Source: Melieria omissa
Taxonomy: Eukaryota > Arthropoda > Insecta > Diptera > Ulidiidae
Length of the DNA: 64,000 nucleotides
Direction: 5' to 3'
NCBI GenBank assembly: GCA_963971225.1
Contig: OZ020267.1
Coordinates: 48,431,993-48,495,992, forward strand
In this document: positions 10,301 to 25,300 of the stretch, piece by piece
Position numbering within the stretch: position 1 is the first letter of the stretch
Layout: every line of letters starts with the position of its first letter
Translations under genes and position numbers: made by a program
Notes under the pieces: model-generated
Seen by the model: only the letters and a program-made list of their open reading frames with translations
The model's database searches: none
What the model was told of the DNA's origin: nothing

Positions 10301-13300
10301 CTTCTTCTTGACGGGCACGACAGCCCAATTACGAGACTAGCTACCCGCAACAATCCGTGTTGTGCATGCGAATTTGATTTTTTAGCATTTTTTAAATACC
10401 AATTCAAATAAATTTTGGTAATTTCGATGGAAAAAAAGAGTTGGGTTGACGCAATGTTGAAATTTTAACTGATTTTAGTTGCAGTACGTAATGAGTGTCA
10501 CTAGACGCTGCAATTTTTAATAACTGTCACCTTTTCCCCCCTAATTTTGCTGTATTCATTCGAACTTATAAATTGTGTAGTTTGAAAACACTTGGTCTGC
10601 AAACATGGCTCTAAACATGCGACGCGGCACAAAAGTTGATAGTCAAAAAAGTCGAAGAGTTTACGAGTACCTTAAAATAAATAATATATACTACTGTGGG
10701 CAAAAAATAGTAAGACTTTTTAATTAAAATTTCGCGCGGAAACCCATTCGTCGAAATATTTTTTTTTCTAGGTTGGTATGACTGTCAGCGACATCTGTGT
10801 CAAATGTCAAAATAATCATTAGTGTTTAGTGCTAGTGATCATTAGCTTGTGTTTCTCAAGTACAAAAGTGCATTTCGCGATTTTTACAATGAGTGAAATT
10901 ATTCAACAAAGAAGTTCCATTATGGTGCCGAAACGTTCAGAAAAGGCCTTCGGTGATAATTGTATGTCGCGAGCAAGTGTTTTTGATTGGTACAAATTGT
11001 TCAAAGAGGGTCGAGAACGCGTTATCGACGAACCATGTCCAGGACGGCCATCAACATCAACTGATGATCAACACGTCAATAAAATCAAGGAATTGGTGCT
11101 CGAAAATCGACGATTAACAGTCAGAGACCTTACTGGCATCGTTGGAATATTGGGAGGATCAGTGAAAACCATTTTAAAAGATTATTTGGGCCTAAGAAAA
11201 GTGAAAGCACGATTGGTTCCAAAAACAAATTGATTCTTCGTGAGTTTTTCGCCAAAAATTCAACCAATATCGTTCCACAACCACCGTATTCGCCTGATTT
11301 AGCTCCGTGTGACTTCTGGCTGTTCAGCAAACACAAACGACCGCCCCGGGGAAACCGTTTTGAGTCAATTGAAGACATTAAGGGGTCATTCTCATGCGCG
11401 GACAGGAAAAATGGACATTCTTCAGAAATTATTTCCTTTGTGAATACGAGGAATTATCAAAAAAAGATATTCCACTTTAATTTATTCATTATTATGGTAC
11501 AAAAATTAAAAAAAAAAAATTTTTTAATTTTTTCAAACACTTTTTTTCGATTAAAGACACGGCTTCTGCCGCGTCATGGTCAGCTGGCGGGGATTGTTTT
11601 GAGTCACAGGATTATCTGAAACATAAATTTCAAATAAATTCTTAATCAGTATGAACTAGGGATCGCAATTTTTTGCCATTTTGCGATCCCGGGATTTTCG
11701 GGATTGAAAAGTCAAATCCCGGGATCCCGGGATTTAATCCCGGGATTCATATAAAACATTTTTTAATAAAACAATTTTCCCGAATTGCATAAATACTTGT
11801 TTATAATTATGGTATTCACAGTTTGCGGGAAAATTTATTTCGGGCAACTTTCCCTAAAAATTAACGATCTAACTGTGAGCACCCCATCGTATATCTTTCA
11901 AACAATTGTGGAAAATTTTTCAAAATAAAAATGCCTCGCTCAAATGGCAAACAAACGTTGAACATCAAATAAAGAAATCCTCCCGATAGTGGCATAAAGT
12001 ACTCAAAAAAATTCGCTCCGTAGATTGTGTCAACAAATTAATTTGACTTTGTTTTTTGCCTATTTCAATAAACATGCTCGGCAGTGCGGCAAATTGGGAA
12101 ACTACCGGTATCTATGTTTTTCATACAAAACAAACACAATTGAGATACCATATGGGAAAATTCGGGAAAATTGCCAAGTGGGAAATTTAACATACTAGAT
12201 ACCGCTGAACTGTGAACACCATAAATATATTTATCATAAAAATGGACACATTTTAATCACATTTGGGTAGTTTCAAGATTTTTTATCTTGAATTTAATCA
12301 CATTTTGTTTAACCCTTCAATTCCCATGTCCAAAATAGTGAAAAAGAAAATTTTCTTTTTAAATAAAAGAGCTTAGATACGTTTGGATAAGACAAAAAAA
12401 TACACAAAAAATTTTTAAACTACCCTCATTTTTATATTGAAAGAAACCACACAAACTCGCACTGCTTTAATTACGCGTGAAACAAATGAATAAATTTTAC
12501 ATATGACGTATCGCTAGTGTTGGTAGGAAAATTAAATAAACAAGTACTACTAATTGACTTTGCTATACAAATGTTAGAATTTTAAAATAAAAACCTATGT
12601 GGTAGGAAAACAAATATTAAGCATCTGTCACCTACAGGTGACACTGGGAATTGAAGAGTTAACTTAAAAGTTTTTCATTTGACATTTAACTTCAGTTTCA
12701 TAGCATTTTGTTTTATCCAAAAATGACACTTAAACATAACTTATTACTTTGCAACCGATGTATCATAAAGTGCATATATATGCATATTTGATTAAAAAAA
12801 TGAAATAGTTAATTTGTTTGTGCTTTTAGTTTTACTTCGATTATTTCGATAAAAAAGTTAAGCGTTTTGATTAACTAAAAACTGAGATCTTAAAAATACA
12901 AAGGCATTAAGTGTTTTGTTCTCTTATCTAGAGCGAAATTAATTTCAAATGAACCCTGCTGAAGAGAAACATCCTGCAGATTCAACACTTGTTGGTTGAA
13001 TGCTTAGTAAATAATCATAAGCCTTTTGCAAAAGACGCACTCTATCCCCACCCTTCTCCCTCAAATAAGGAATTGGGTTTTTGTGCCTTAAAATTTATTT
13101 CATTTGAACTTTGAAGCATCTTTTGCAATCCCGAAAATCCCGGGATAAAAGAATTTGAATCCCGGGATTTTCGGGACTGGAAAAAGTCCGGGATCCCGGG
13201 ATCCCGGGATTGCGATGCCTAGTATGAACGTACCTCTCGTCCGTAGTAAATTTGAATTTTTTCATAAGAATCTCACAAAATGGCAGGCATTGGAAGTTAG

Positions 13301-16300
13301 AACAGTAAAAAATGGTTGTTTTTGAAGATTTTATCAATTAAAAAAAATATGAAATTTTTAACATATCGGAGTGAATTTATTAGGGACGATAGCTAACAGT
13401 ATGTATAATGACGTGACAAAATCGCAGAGAGATCGGATGAATGGTTTTTTTTAATCATCCCTGCCATTTCAAAAAAAGGCGTTCCGAGAAAAACACGTTT
13501 AAAGTTTTGACTAACCGCTAGAATCCTCGACCACTCGTTATATAAATGTCTGTAGAAGCCGAAATACTTGAAATTTTCCAATACAATTTTGACAGCACCT
13601 TCTTCAAGGACGATACATTCCAAATATGTTAAAAAAAAAAATTGATTTTTACAAAATTTCACATGAGAATGACCCCTTAAACGTGAAACGCTACGCGCAT
13701 TGAAGGCGATTCCGAAAATTTACTTTAACAACTGTTTCGAGAATTGCAAAAAGCGTTGGCGCAAGTGTATTGAGGCCGTGGGATTACTTTGAGGGGGACG
13801 AAATATATTTGGAAGAATAAATAAAGAATTTTAAAATTATGAACAAAGTCTTACTATTTTTTGACCACAGTAGTCCGTTGTAAAGAATCCTCGACACTGA
13901 TATCACCTACACAATTGTTCATCATAATTTTCCTATAATTTAACAAACCGTTGCAAATCAGTAGCGTTCTAGCTCCAACAAAATCTTAGAAATTATTTAT
14001 AATCCTCCAACAAAAAATAACGTGCCAGTGTTTCGAAAGTTAGGCAAAACTTCTTAAAGAAAACGAAAATAAAAGTTTGCATGAAAAAGAGATCTGAACG
14101 CTGTAAAATTTTTCTTGTCGTGGAATTCTCCCAAAAGACAACTCCGTCGCATTTAATGGGATCTCTTGCGTTTCGATAAAAAAAAATGTGGTATCTACAA
14201 CGTCACTACGAAAGGAAAAACTTGCCTTTACAGCAATTGAACGTGCGTGAAGATTGAGTAAGTCTGTAACTTACGTCGCAGCTTATGAATCGTTCAAATA
14301 TTTCGTATTTGAATGAATGAAGTTAAATTGTCTGTGGCATACTTCGAAGCGCTCTGTTGTATGTCTCAACAATTTACTACTTCAGCTATCTTATTGAATT
14401 ATTCAGTTGTATGATTTCGACACAAGCACATACGTAATTAATTAAATTGAAGAGTTTGAATCTAGTTATAATTGAAATACAAAACTGAAACTAATAAATA
14501 TTCAGAGCCGGAAGAAATTATATTGAAAAAATGTGCACTAAATACACCCAGGTTTTAGTAAGATACAAATATAAATGTTCTAAAATTACAAATAAATAAA
14601 ATAATACATATGTGGTGTTTTCTGTTTGGTATAAACAAATTACTTGAAACAGTTAAAACTCAACTTTGGAAGTATCCTGATTAGCAAGGCCTTCGACATG
14701 CAGAGAACAAAACCACCCTCCAAGATAATACGGATGCGCATATGCAAGTTTTTCATGCAGAAAATAAAAACACTACTTAAGGGCATTCACGTTCTCACAA
14801 TACCAAATTCAAAGTTTTAAGAATCAAACGCTATTACTTTGAAAATATTTAACTCGTACAATAGGAAAGTCAGCTTAACCAAAAACAAAAACATTAAGGC
14901 GAACTTTGTGACATTTAGCTAGAATGTTATGCTGGATGTTCTCGAATTTAAATGAAAATATTACTATTTTTGAGAACAATTCATGCATGGGATACTTAAA
15001 GCCAGCCATGCCATGCGCATTTCAACCTTGACATGTACAATTTTGTATGTATATACAATTTAGTTCTATTAAATCGTTTTTAAAAACGATGTTGCATGCA
15101 AATTAATTCAATGATGGTGTTTAATGGATTCGGTATATGAGCGGTACACAAAATTACGAATAGTATTCAACTGCGACTGATATTATTTTCTCTGCAAAAT
15201 TGGCCAATTCAAATGGCCAACAAGAGGACGTGACTCAAGTATACCAAAAGTATGGTACAACGGGTTGAGGCAGCCGAACACCTTCTTTACTATTTAACTG
15301 AGTTGTCGAATACTTTTGCATAAAGTACATATTCAACAGTGTAATCGTCAATAAACTTCAATATCTATTAGAAAATTTTGTTCTGTTCCCCTATTCAAGA
15401 AGAATGGTGTAGATATAATTAAATTTCAACAGATTTACCAATTTCTCTGGTCTCAAATTAAGTATGTGTATTTAGAGCAAGGAAATCTAATTGTCACATT
15501 TTTCTTATATACTAAAATACATAAGAAAAATGTGTATATCAGATTTCATATTCTGTATTTTTTTAGTTGTACTTAAGCAGAGGCAAATTTTTCTATCAGG
15601 TTATACGCAGAACAGTTACGACGACAAGTTATCAACGCTCCTAAAGCTGTGGTACGGTTATTACCACTGGTACGTGGGGCCTTTACAGATGGTACGCATT
15701 TAATTCACATTACACATGACTGGCCCGCAAAGAGTTTAATTTACATTAGGGATGCCAAATTTGACGAGATTTTACAAATATACGCGTAAAGCTGACACTC
15801 TTAGCCAGCAACTCGAAATAGCGTGCTCATTTGCGCAAATTTTTTGGGTTCCGATCAGTGTTGCCACAACCAAAAAAATATTTTCTACCAAAACCACCTG
15901 AAAGTTCAATAAAAAATTCCACCAAATTCTGTCAAACCAAACGTACTATGTATGTATGTATACATTGGAATACATCACATAAAGTGTTAAAAATTTTAAG
16001 CTTACCTATTTTGAAACATTACATTTTCGTTCTTAATACAATAGCCGTATTTTCCGCGCTTTTGAAGAAACATGCGGCTTTTGTATTTCTGATTATAGAG
16101 TTTTTTTCTCTGAGTGTATATAACTAGGAGGAAGCATCGAAAGCGTAACCGCGTCAGTGTGACACTTTAACACACTAAGGGCCGTTTTCTCATCTTCCCG
16201 TTAACTTTAAAGTTCACTTTAACGGGCCGATAAACGCATTTTCGTTTTCTCATCTGCCCGTTAAGCTATCCTCCCGATAAAATTTACCGGGAGGATTGAG

Positions 16301-19300
16301 TGGCTGTTAAACTTTAAAGTGAACTTTAAGTGGAAATGGTGCCAAGTGCATGCATATGTTTGTTTACAAACAAAAAACAGCTGATAATGAAATTACAATT
16401 TGAAATTAAATTTGAATTTGAGATCTTTCGGTATGGAAAATAGGCGTGTTTCTTAAATTCATGCACTGGAAGACGCTTTTGAAGGTACGGAGTCGCAAAA
16501 TGCGGCAAATATAACATATAACAGCCAATTGGACTATTTCACTGCTTTGCACTGCTGACATGTCCAATCGCTGCTGGGCCGCCACCTGTGCGATACGTCT
16601 CGCTCTTCTGCGCTGCAAGTTCCAGCTTGGGCTTACGCTTCAAGCTGTCAAACTTATCCCTCAACGATTTCCAACGTCGGGACACGCCCCATTTGGCAGT
16701 AAAAGCATCAACAAGATTTTGCCAGGCAAAATTTTTATTTTTTCCTTCAAAAATAATTATAATTTTTCACAAACAGCTGATTGCGCCGCCAAGTGCTGTC
16801 CATCGTAGACCAGTGTTGCCAAAAAATCAGACTTGTTAAATTTATATTTATCAGGAAGATGAGAAAACGAAAATATTTACCGGGCACTTTAACGGGAAGA
16901 TGAGAAAACGGCCCTAAACCTCCTCACGTCATATACCGGTTACCCGGTTACATATGTATGTGCGAGTATGTATGTTTAAACCGTATTTTAGTACCTAAAT
17001 TATTCAATTTGCTCATATGTATTATGTTCTACCACTTTCAACTTGCGCAACTAGTAAAATCTTTGCGGCAAAATCCGTTGAAATCAGCAAAAAAAAAGCA
17101 ATCTACTATATTTGAGTTGCTTAGAACAAAGCTGGAATATATTTGCAACAGAGGGATGTGTGAAATAAAAATGAAGAACAAGTTTTTTGCATAATGAAAA
17201 CGTAAACTACAAAAAATCATTTGAATAGATACATAACCTAGAAAACCCCGACATTGAAGAATATAAAACCCGGGTTCGGTATCCCTAGCATACAGATTTG
17301 TGTCTTAACCCTTTCGCTACAGGTTTTTACTCGGAAAAGTTAAAATTTTAAATTTTACGTCTTAGGTTTCTATATAGTTATATTAGCAATATTCCATTAG
17401 AAATTTTTTAATTTTTGTACTCGGACCCTGTATTTTAGAGTGTTTTTCTATGAGAGCAACCACATCGTTGTGGTTGTAATAATAACTTAAACATAAAACT
17501 TTTTGCGCATAACGAAAATTTGAATATTTCTTCATTTACTTCAGTTAAAATAAAATAAAGTATCTAAATTGAAAGAAAACGTCAAATTAAAAAGTTCTCT
17601 AATTTTTGTCTGCTTCTTTTTCTTTTACTATGTCAAGGTATACCATTAAAAAAACGGTTATACTTTTCTTCTTTAAACTTAAATATTCAATTTATTAATT
17701 TCGTATTTTTTCTAAAACTTCAAACTATTCTAAAGACTAACAAAAAAATGTACTCTTGCAACCAAAGAGGATGCAGACGTCCACAAAGTAGCATGTTGCC
17801 ATATGGCAACAAAATAGCGAAAGGGTTAATAATTATATTTATCACTTCATTATTAATTTCTTCAAAATCATATGCTTTCAATCGGCATTATGTGGTGGCA
17901 ATTGATGGCATATTTTCTGAATCTTTTGGTATTCCTCAGGGCGGCATATTAGGTGTGGTGTTTATGTTATTTACAAATGGCATTGGTTCCAGCTTCTCGT
18001 TTGCTAAATATACTAAATATATATATACAGTGTACCACTAAAGTCTTCAGAACTAATTATTAAAAAAAACTAAATATTTGCAGGAATTTTGATAATATGT
18101 CGATGCAGATCTGTCTGTTTATTTAGCATTTTTTTGACAATTTTTTTTTTTTTAAGTTTTAAACCAAAAACAAAAAAGTCGCTTATTTACTCCCAATAAA
18201 GTTTTCGTACACTTAAGCTATGTCTGTCCTTTTGCCCATAATAATAATTTATTGAAAACTATTCTTTGAAAGCAATCAAACCAGATAATCATCCATGATT
18301 AAAAAATATACAGGTAGATTCAATCGAGCAAAATTAAAAGTCATTTGCGTTTTTGACAAATAAAAATAAAATTTTAAGGGTGCAAAAACAAGTAAAAAAT
18401 AGAGAAACTGAATGATGTACTACATAAACTGATTGTGTGGAATTGCAGCTCTGTAGCAAAAATGAAAATAGTAGTACAAAATTTGTAAACAAATATTTGT
18501 TTCCAATTGTCAATTTTTTATCTGTCGCATTGAAACTACTTGTATATTTTTGTATCATGCAATCATCATTCATTCGTAGAATGAAAGTCAGATTTGAAGC
18601 AATATATTTTAAAATATTATCAAAAATGCCTGGAAAATACTTGTCAGTTGAAGAGCGTAAGCTTATATTGAATTTGCACGTGAAGCAGCAAAAATCCTAC
18701 GCGGAAAGCTGTTTAGCTTTCCGAGTACGAAACGAGTTTTCGTTTCCGGCAGCCGTTCTACTGTGCACTCGGTCATTGTGTGTTTTAAATACGAAGGCCG
18801 CGTAGTGAATAAGCCTAAATCAGGACGGCCTCCAATTCTCACAATTGGGAAACAGCTATTGATATCTTCGATAAAAAGTAGGAAAACAATTGTTGTTTTT
18901 CTTTTTTTTCGGTGTTAACGCAACGAAGTATTGAACTCGCGGAGTCTTGAGTCGCGGCCCAACGCACTAGCCAGCTGAGCTACGGCGGCTACTAAGGCAT
19001 AGTAGCATTGTATAATAATAAAGTAGTCTAATAACAGAGAGTTCTCCCAATGTACATTCATCGATTTTGATGAATACATTTTGTTAAAAAAGTCATGAAT
19101 TATTTTGCTCTTTTGCTTTTACATACTACGATTTTGTTTAAATAAAAACGCGACTATGGTTCAACAGTTTTTGAACTGATAAATTTCAGGCATGAAAATA
19201 GACGTATTAATTTGAAATATGTATGTATAAAAAAAAATAATGTTTGCTCAGAGAGGAAAAGTTTTTATTAGACTACTTAATTATAATACTATGTATTATC

Positions 19301-22300
19301 GTATACCTAATATTATCTATGCATGTGAATGTGCGTGTATTCTCGAAAACCTTAATATGTATTATAAACATACTGAAATAATCATTTAGTATAAGATGCC
19401 CCCGACTGTCCATACTATTTGACAGCTTCATTATGATTAAAATAAGTTCCTTGCTAGATTTCTTAATCTGCTTTCTGATCACCTTCGCTGCAGTCATATT
19501 TTTACACCTCAACCTTCACAAGCAGCTCCGCTTGAAAGCTCTTATTTACATTTCTAAAAGATGAGAAGAAATTATTGTACGGTTACCGCTTTTAAATAGA
19601 ATGCATATCGAACCAATCATGTGGAATTGTTGTTTAGTTGTAGTAGTAGTGAGTTGTAATAAGTATGTAGTTTCGTTAGTTATAGTAAAACAGTTGAGCG
19701 AACCTAATTTTTGTAGATAACGGAATTAGTTGAGCTTTTCGACAGTCGCCAAGTATATATAATGGATGTGCCAATTAAATGTTTTCACACTGGTATTCAA
19801 ATTGTGTAGCTCCTTTTGATGTCTGTTGCCTCAAAGTATTATTTTATATTACATATATGTATTATAGTTAATGGAGCGTACATATTAAACACTTTCAGTG
19901 CATTAAAAAAGCAAAGGTGGCACACGTTAAACCCACTTTGGCTCTATACAAGATTTTAAAGTGTTGTGGCAGGTCGACTTTGCTTGGAAACGTCTCATAT
20001 ACTAATTAGATATATGTATGTGAATTAAAAAGAAAAACAAATTTCTAAGGAACTATTGAGAATATTCGAGTCCACGACGCAATTCTTTTGTTTTTTTACA
20101 TTAAGGACATTTTATCTCCTTCAACATTCAAATCTGCTAGAAACCATGCCATGCCATCTAAAAACTTGCAAGCGTGTGTTTGAACTATTGAACTATTAAA
20201 TACGAGACAAATAGACTCTTGTTATTAACATCACATTACATTACATCACGTTAAGTGGTTCAACAAAAATACATTGCAAAACATATGTGTACATTGAATG
20301 TCTACAACTATAAGTGAAGCGATACCCACTCATACCAATAAAAAAGGTAAATAATTGTAATTACTTAATGTTGTGGTGATTCCTTAATTCTAAATAATAT
20401 ACCTCAATAACTATATATTCAAAATAACACAGGGCAACAAATTTCGACATTAGGTCGGCTTTTCTGTGTTTGAAATCAGTTCTATGGTAACTAGGGAGCG
20501 CTGATTTCGAATCCGCAAACCGTTTTTAAAACTTAGTTTCCATTTTCGCAAAAAATGGGCGTGTCACCTGTTCGGATTTTCCCTGACTTTTTTCACGTTT
20601 GGGATTGTAATTTCTAAACCAATAAACCGGTTGACAAGATTTTCACTTTGTGGCATTAACAATACCTCACGGCTTCTTTTCCAATGTTTTAAAAGTTTAA
20701 AAAGTTTTAAAATTCCGCGGTTATTGAACCTCAAAGTCGGAAAATATGGAATTTCAAGGCGTTTTCTTTGATGTTAAAAAACATGCACATTTTTCGTAAA
20801 TCAATTAACGAGTTAGGTGTAAGACGAAAGCGGAAATATAAAATAATACAACGCAGCCAAATTATTTGGCGTGATTCCCATTCTCGTCGAAATAATAGCA
20901 AAAATGTACCATAGTCATTTTCATCACTTTTCATACTTTTTCCTTAAAAAATTAAGGGCCTCAAAATATGCTTTTTTATATGTTCCATTTACAGTCTGGA
21001 GTACAAGCAAAAAACAAACAAATTTTGAAATGCTCAAAACAAAAAAAAAATTAAAAACATTGCATATTTTGAGCCCCCTAACTTTTTAAGGGGAAAAGTA
21101 TGAAAAATGATGAAAATGACTATGGTACAAGTATTGCTATTACTTTGACGAGAATGGGAATCACGCCAAATAATTTGGCTGCGTTGTATTGCTTGATGTG
21201 TCGGCTTTCATTATACACCTACCTCGTTAATTGATTTACGAAAAATGTGCATGTTTTTCAACATTAAAGAAAACGCCTTGAAATTCCATATTTTCCAACT
21301 TTCATGTCCAATTACCGCGGAATTTTTTAACTTATAAAAATAAAATACATTCGAAAAGAAGCCGTGAGGTGTTGTAAATGCCCCAAAGAGGAAATCATGT
21401 CAACCGGTTTTTTTTTTTTGGAAATAACAATCGAAAACGTGAAAAAAGTCAGCGAAAATCCGAAAAAGTGACACGCCCATTTTGTGCAAAAACGGAAACT
21501 AAGTTTTAAAAACGGTTTGCGGATTCGAAATCAGCGGTCCCTAATTACATGGGAACAGATGTCAAACCCAGAAAAGTCATTTTGCTGTTGATCAGTGTAA
21601 TTTTCAAAAGGATTTTGTTTTTTTGTGATTGCGTGTGACGTGCAGTATTATACCGGCGGTAAGGCTAGGCAATCCGCTGGCCCGACGAGAGGGGGGTGGT
21701 AAAGGTGGGATTCCCACCGGGCCCGGAGTTTCTAGCGGGGCCCGGATTTCAATCGAAATCTCAAAATTTGGGAAAAGTTTAATATGCACTTTTGCAATCT
21801 GATTAGAACCGTAAAAGAATGTAACTGGTGTATTATCTACCTATCGTAATCAGACATTATGCAGACGGGCCCGGGCCCAATATTATCCAAGTATTTGTAT
21901 TTTTATTTCTTGTTACTATCAACTCGACCACTATATGTACGTATTCTATTCTGAGATAATTTATTTATTGTGTGGCACGAGTTTACAACTTTTATGGAAC
22001 AGAATAGAAGTAAAGGGTTTAGGGTGGGGGGGGGGCGGAGGTAACTACCACCGGGCCCTGATATTCTCTTGACGGCCCTGGCAATCCGTATAATATTTTT
22101 ATTGCTTATACATTTGTCTGCTACAAGTTCCACACGTTCCGCTTAATGTAACTGGGATACTGAAAATTTGAGGGATTTAACTTTTGAATTCTCAGTTGAA
22201 TTAACTAAAATGGTACTAATATATTTTTAAGCTTCCATCGGGCGTAGTTGCCACAATTCTTAGTGCGATATCTGAATCACCCTGCAGCAACTAATTCTGA

Positions 22301-25300
22301 TATTACTGATCGCGCGGAGCGAACTTTGTGTGCGACGCACCATGCGTTACAAACGAATCACACTCAACAAATATTGATAACACCGCATCTACAATCGATG
22401 ACTGAATGGCAATATAAACAAAACTTAATAATCATTTCTTAAAAAATTTCATTTATTTGTTAATTTTCTTTCAATTTCAATTGCAGACAAATTTGAACAT
22501 ATTTCATCATGACGCAATTGGATTTTACACTCCCTAAGCTCAATGTTGTATTTTAGAAGAATGGAAAATGAGGAATAAAAAAAGGCCTTGTCAATAGAAA
22601 GTATTAAAACCGCTACACAACTTGAGTAAGGAAAGTCTCGGTTTCATAAGTGCAAAAGATATTTCACTCTACATAATCGCGCCATGGCATAATAGTAGCG
22701 TTAAAAAATATGCTTCTGTTCGTTTCTAAGCTTGTTGTGAAACACAACCTTCGATGGTAGGTTTTTTAAATAAATGTATGTTGTCGGAAAAGAAATGCAT
22801 GAGTAATTTTTTTCCTACATATAATATAATAATTCTTTGGAGGTTTTTTGACGTTTCAAAAAAAGACCCTCGAATTTCGATTACAATTGGTAACTAAATT
22901 TTTTAATAATAATAATAATAATTTATAATAATTGATTGGCACGACAGCCCGCTTACGCGAGACTAAGGCCTAGCTTCCCGCAACCACCCGTATTGTGCGT
23001 GTGAATTTTGTACGCGGGTGGAAGGGACCTACAGTTTTATGCCGGTTCCGAACGGCAGGTTGGGAGCTTTTTCATAGGCAATTTTTACTCTCAGAGGTTT
23101 GCCATTTCCAGCTGAGAGGACAGCCACCGAAAGAGAAAACGAGTTTCCCGTTATTTTTTTTTTTTTTAGGTGTTACTACATGCAGAATTCGAACTAGCGT
23201 CGCTCTGCATGCGACTCGCTTGGACCGCGCACTAACCAACTGAGCCACGGCGGCTGTCTTAATTTTTTAATAAGCAAAGTAATATTAAGACAGTTTAAGT
23301 TTTGTTGTAATACAACTTACATTTAAAGTAACACTGCACGTAAAACTTTACAAAAATGTTCGCCGAAAAAATTACTTTAATCTAAAGACCATGAAAAATC
23401 GAACAAAAATCGTGTATGAAAGTTCGAACTTGTTGATAAGAGAAGCAATTTGTTTTTAAATAATCATGATATGTAATGAAATACGCAAAAACTCAGTAAA
23501 AAACATATCCCAAATAAGATGTTACGGATTCAGTACGATCTATACAGGAGGTATTATTTTAATTTTCCAGAATTGCTAACATATAATATTACAGTGCGTT
23601 TCAAAATTAAGTGTTGACCATATCTTTTTACCTGTAGAAGTTTACCATGGTTTTAATATCAGATTATCTTCTATATTAAAATACCGTTTTTGCATGTGTT
23701 TTTGTTTTTTAGTTGGGTACAAGTTTTCGCGGAAATATCAAGAATTTAAAATTAGTGCTATATTTAAAAAACGTTTGGAAGTAGTGTTTTTGGTGAACCA
23801 TCCAAAGGGTCCAAAAATGAAATCTCCACAAGTCGCAAAATATACGAAAACATCAGTTTTATTTGTAAGGAAGTGGGTCAGCCACTCCGGAAATGTTGAC
23901 GACGAGCCACAGAGAGACAGGAAGAGAACCACTTAGAACAAAGTGGATAAGGCGATAGTCCGGATGTTTGATAACACTCCAACTCTTTGCCTGAAGCAAA
24001 CGAAAGAAACATTGTCGCAGAAGAGAGTCGAAGTACTATCCGACGCAGGCTTCTGAAATCGGGCATTCTTCATTGAAGTACCATGTCTAAAACGCTATTG
24101 GGTGAAAACATGTGGAAAATTGTTTGAAATGGGCTACAGAAAATTTGATGTGGAAACACTAAATTGGCCATCAAACTCCAGATGCAAACCCAATCGAAAA
24201 AGTTTGGTCCTTAATGAAGCAAAAGCTTAGAGGAAAAAGAATATCAACAGCAAAACAGCTCATTTCGGCATTAAAAAGGGATTTCGAGAGGGGTTTCTTT
24301 GGAGTACACTCAAAAAAAAGCCAAAGTTGTAACAAAAGATGCCGAGCTATTACTGACAACAACGGAGACTGGACAAAGTATTGATAATAATGCGAAAAAG
24401 AGCTTTGCACAGCCTTTCATAAAATATATATAATTCATTACTATACCTTCTTTTGTGAGTTTTATTAGCAACACTTTATTTTGAAACGCACTGTACGATT
24501 ATATTTGATATGTTTTTAGATGTGGACCGGAACACACTTGCATAAAGCATTGATATAGTAAAAGCTCACTTCAAAAACGCTATAATATCCCGGACACAAT
24601 CTCTATACATGTAATTGTTTGTGTTGACTGATTGATTGCCTGATTCATCATCGCCCAGTCCCAATCGCTTAAGCTACAAACATGAAGTATGATTTGTAGG
24701 TCTATTTAAGAAAATTACTTTCCGCAAAGTCGGGATTTTTTTTTAATTCGAGGTCTACAGAGGCAAAACATGGGTTTAAGTATTGTATGAAAAAACTTAA
24801 TTTAATTGGCCTTTTGATTTCAAACTTTGTGAAAGTACTAAAAAAATAAGTTTTTTAACTTAATTTTATGAAAACTAAAACTTGAAGAAGTGAACAAAAG
24901 TTTGTATGGAGAAACATGATTTGTTTGTGAAATAACTCTTTTTTCGAAAATCAAAATCTGACGGGTCAACGATGGGTTAAAAGTTAATATAAAGGAGCAT
25001 GATTTAATGATGTTTTGACTACACAAGTTTGTATGGGGGAAAATTATGTAAGAGGTCTATTGACTTTAAATATGGTGAGCCTTGACTTCAAATGAAAAAT
25101 CATTAGAAAAGTAATATAATTTTCCATAAAAATCTTCCGAGGTCAACAAAGATTTAAGACATACTAGATTTATTGGGCCCATGGCTTCAAACTTCAGTAC
25201 AAAGCCGCAGAATATTATTTTATATACAGTGCGTTTCATAATTATAAGACACTTACATTTTTGTATATATTTTCACAAAAAATACTATTGGGAATCTGAA

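Larger units (their letters stand above)
10694..13870 (+). mobile_element. mariner-like element with two nested insertions
   Basis: TA lies on both sides (10692-10693 and 13871-13872). The ends CTGTGGGCAAAAAATAGTAA and its inverted partner CTGTGGTCAAAAAATAGTAA extend to about 27 bp. Inside is a mariner transposase relic. Removing the 2295-bp TTAA element at 11382-13676, with one TTAA, brings the 3' transposase segment ([17 protein letters not shown]) back into frame with FESIEDIK, which shows the order of events. Confidence 0.92.

Noticed and set aside
18886..18995. tRNA gene
   Set aside because: A- and B-box-like sequence is present but belongs to the SINE head; no proper cloverleaf or isolated tRNA boundary.
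20731..21089. ORFs in both arms of the foldback
   Set aside because: Non-conserved between arms and without family features; they follow from the inverted repeat.
22995..23243. Protein-coding ORF shared with 49587-49820 on the other strand
   Set aside because: Both are the conserved body of the SINE; the similarity is of the repeat, not of a gene.
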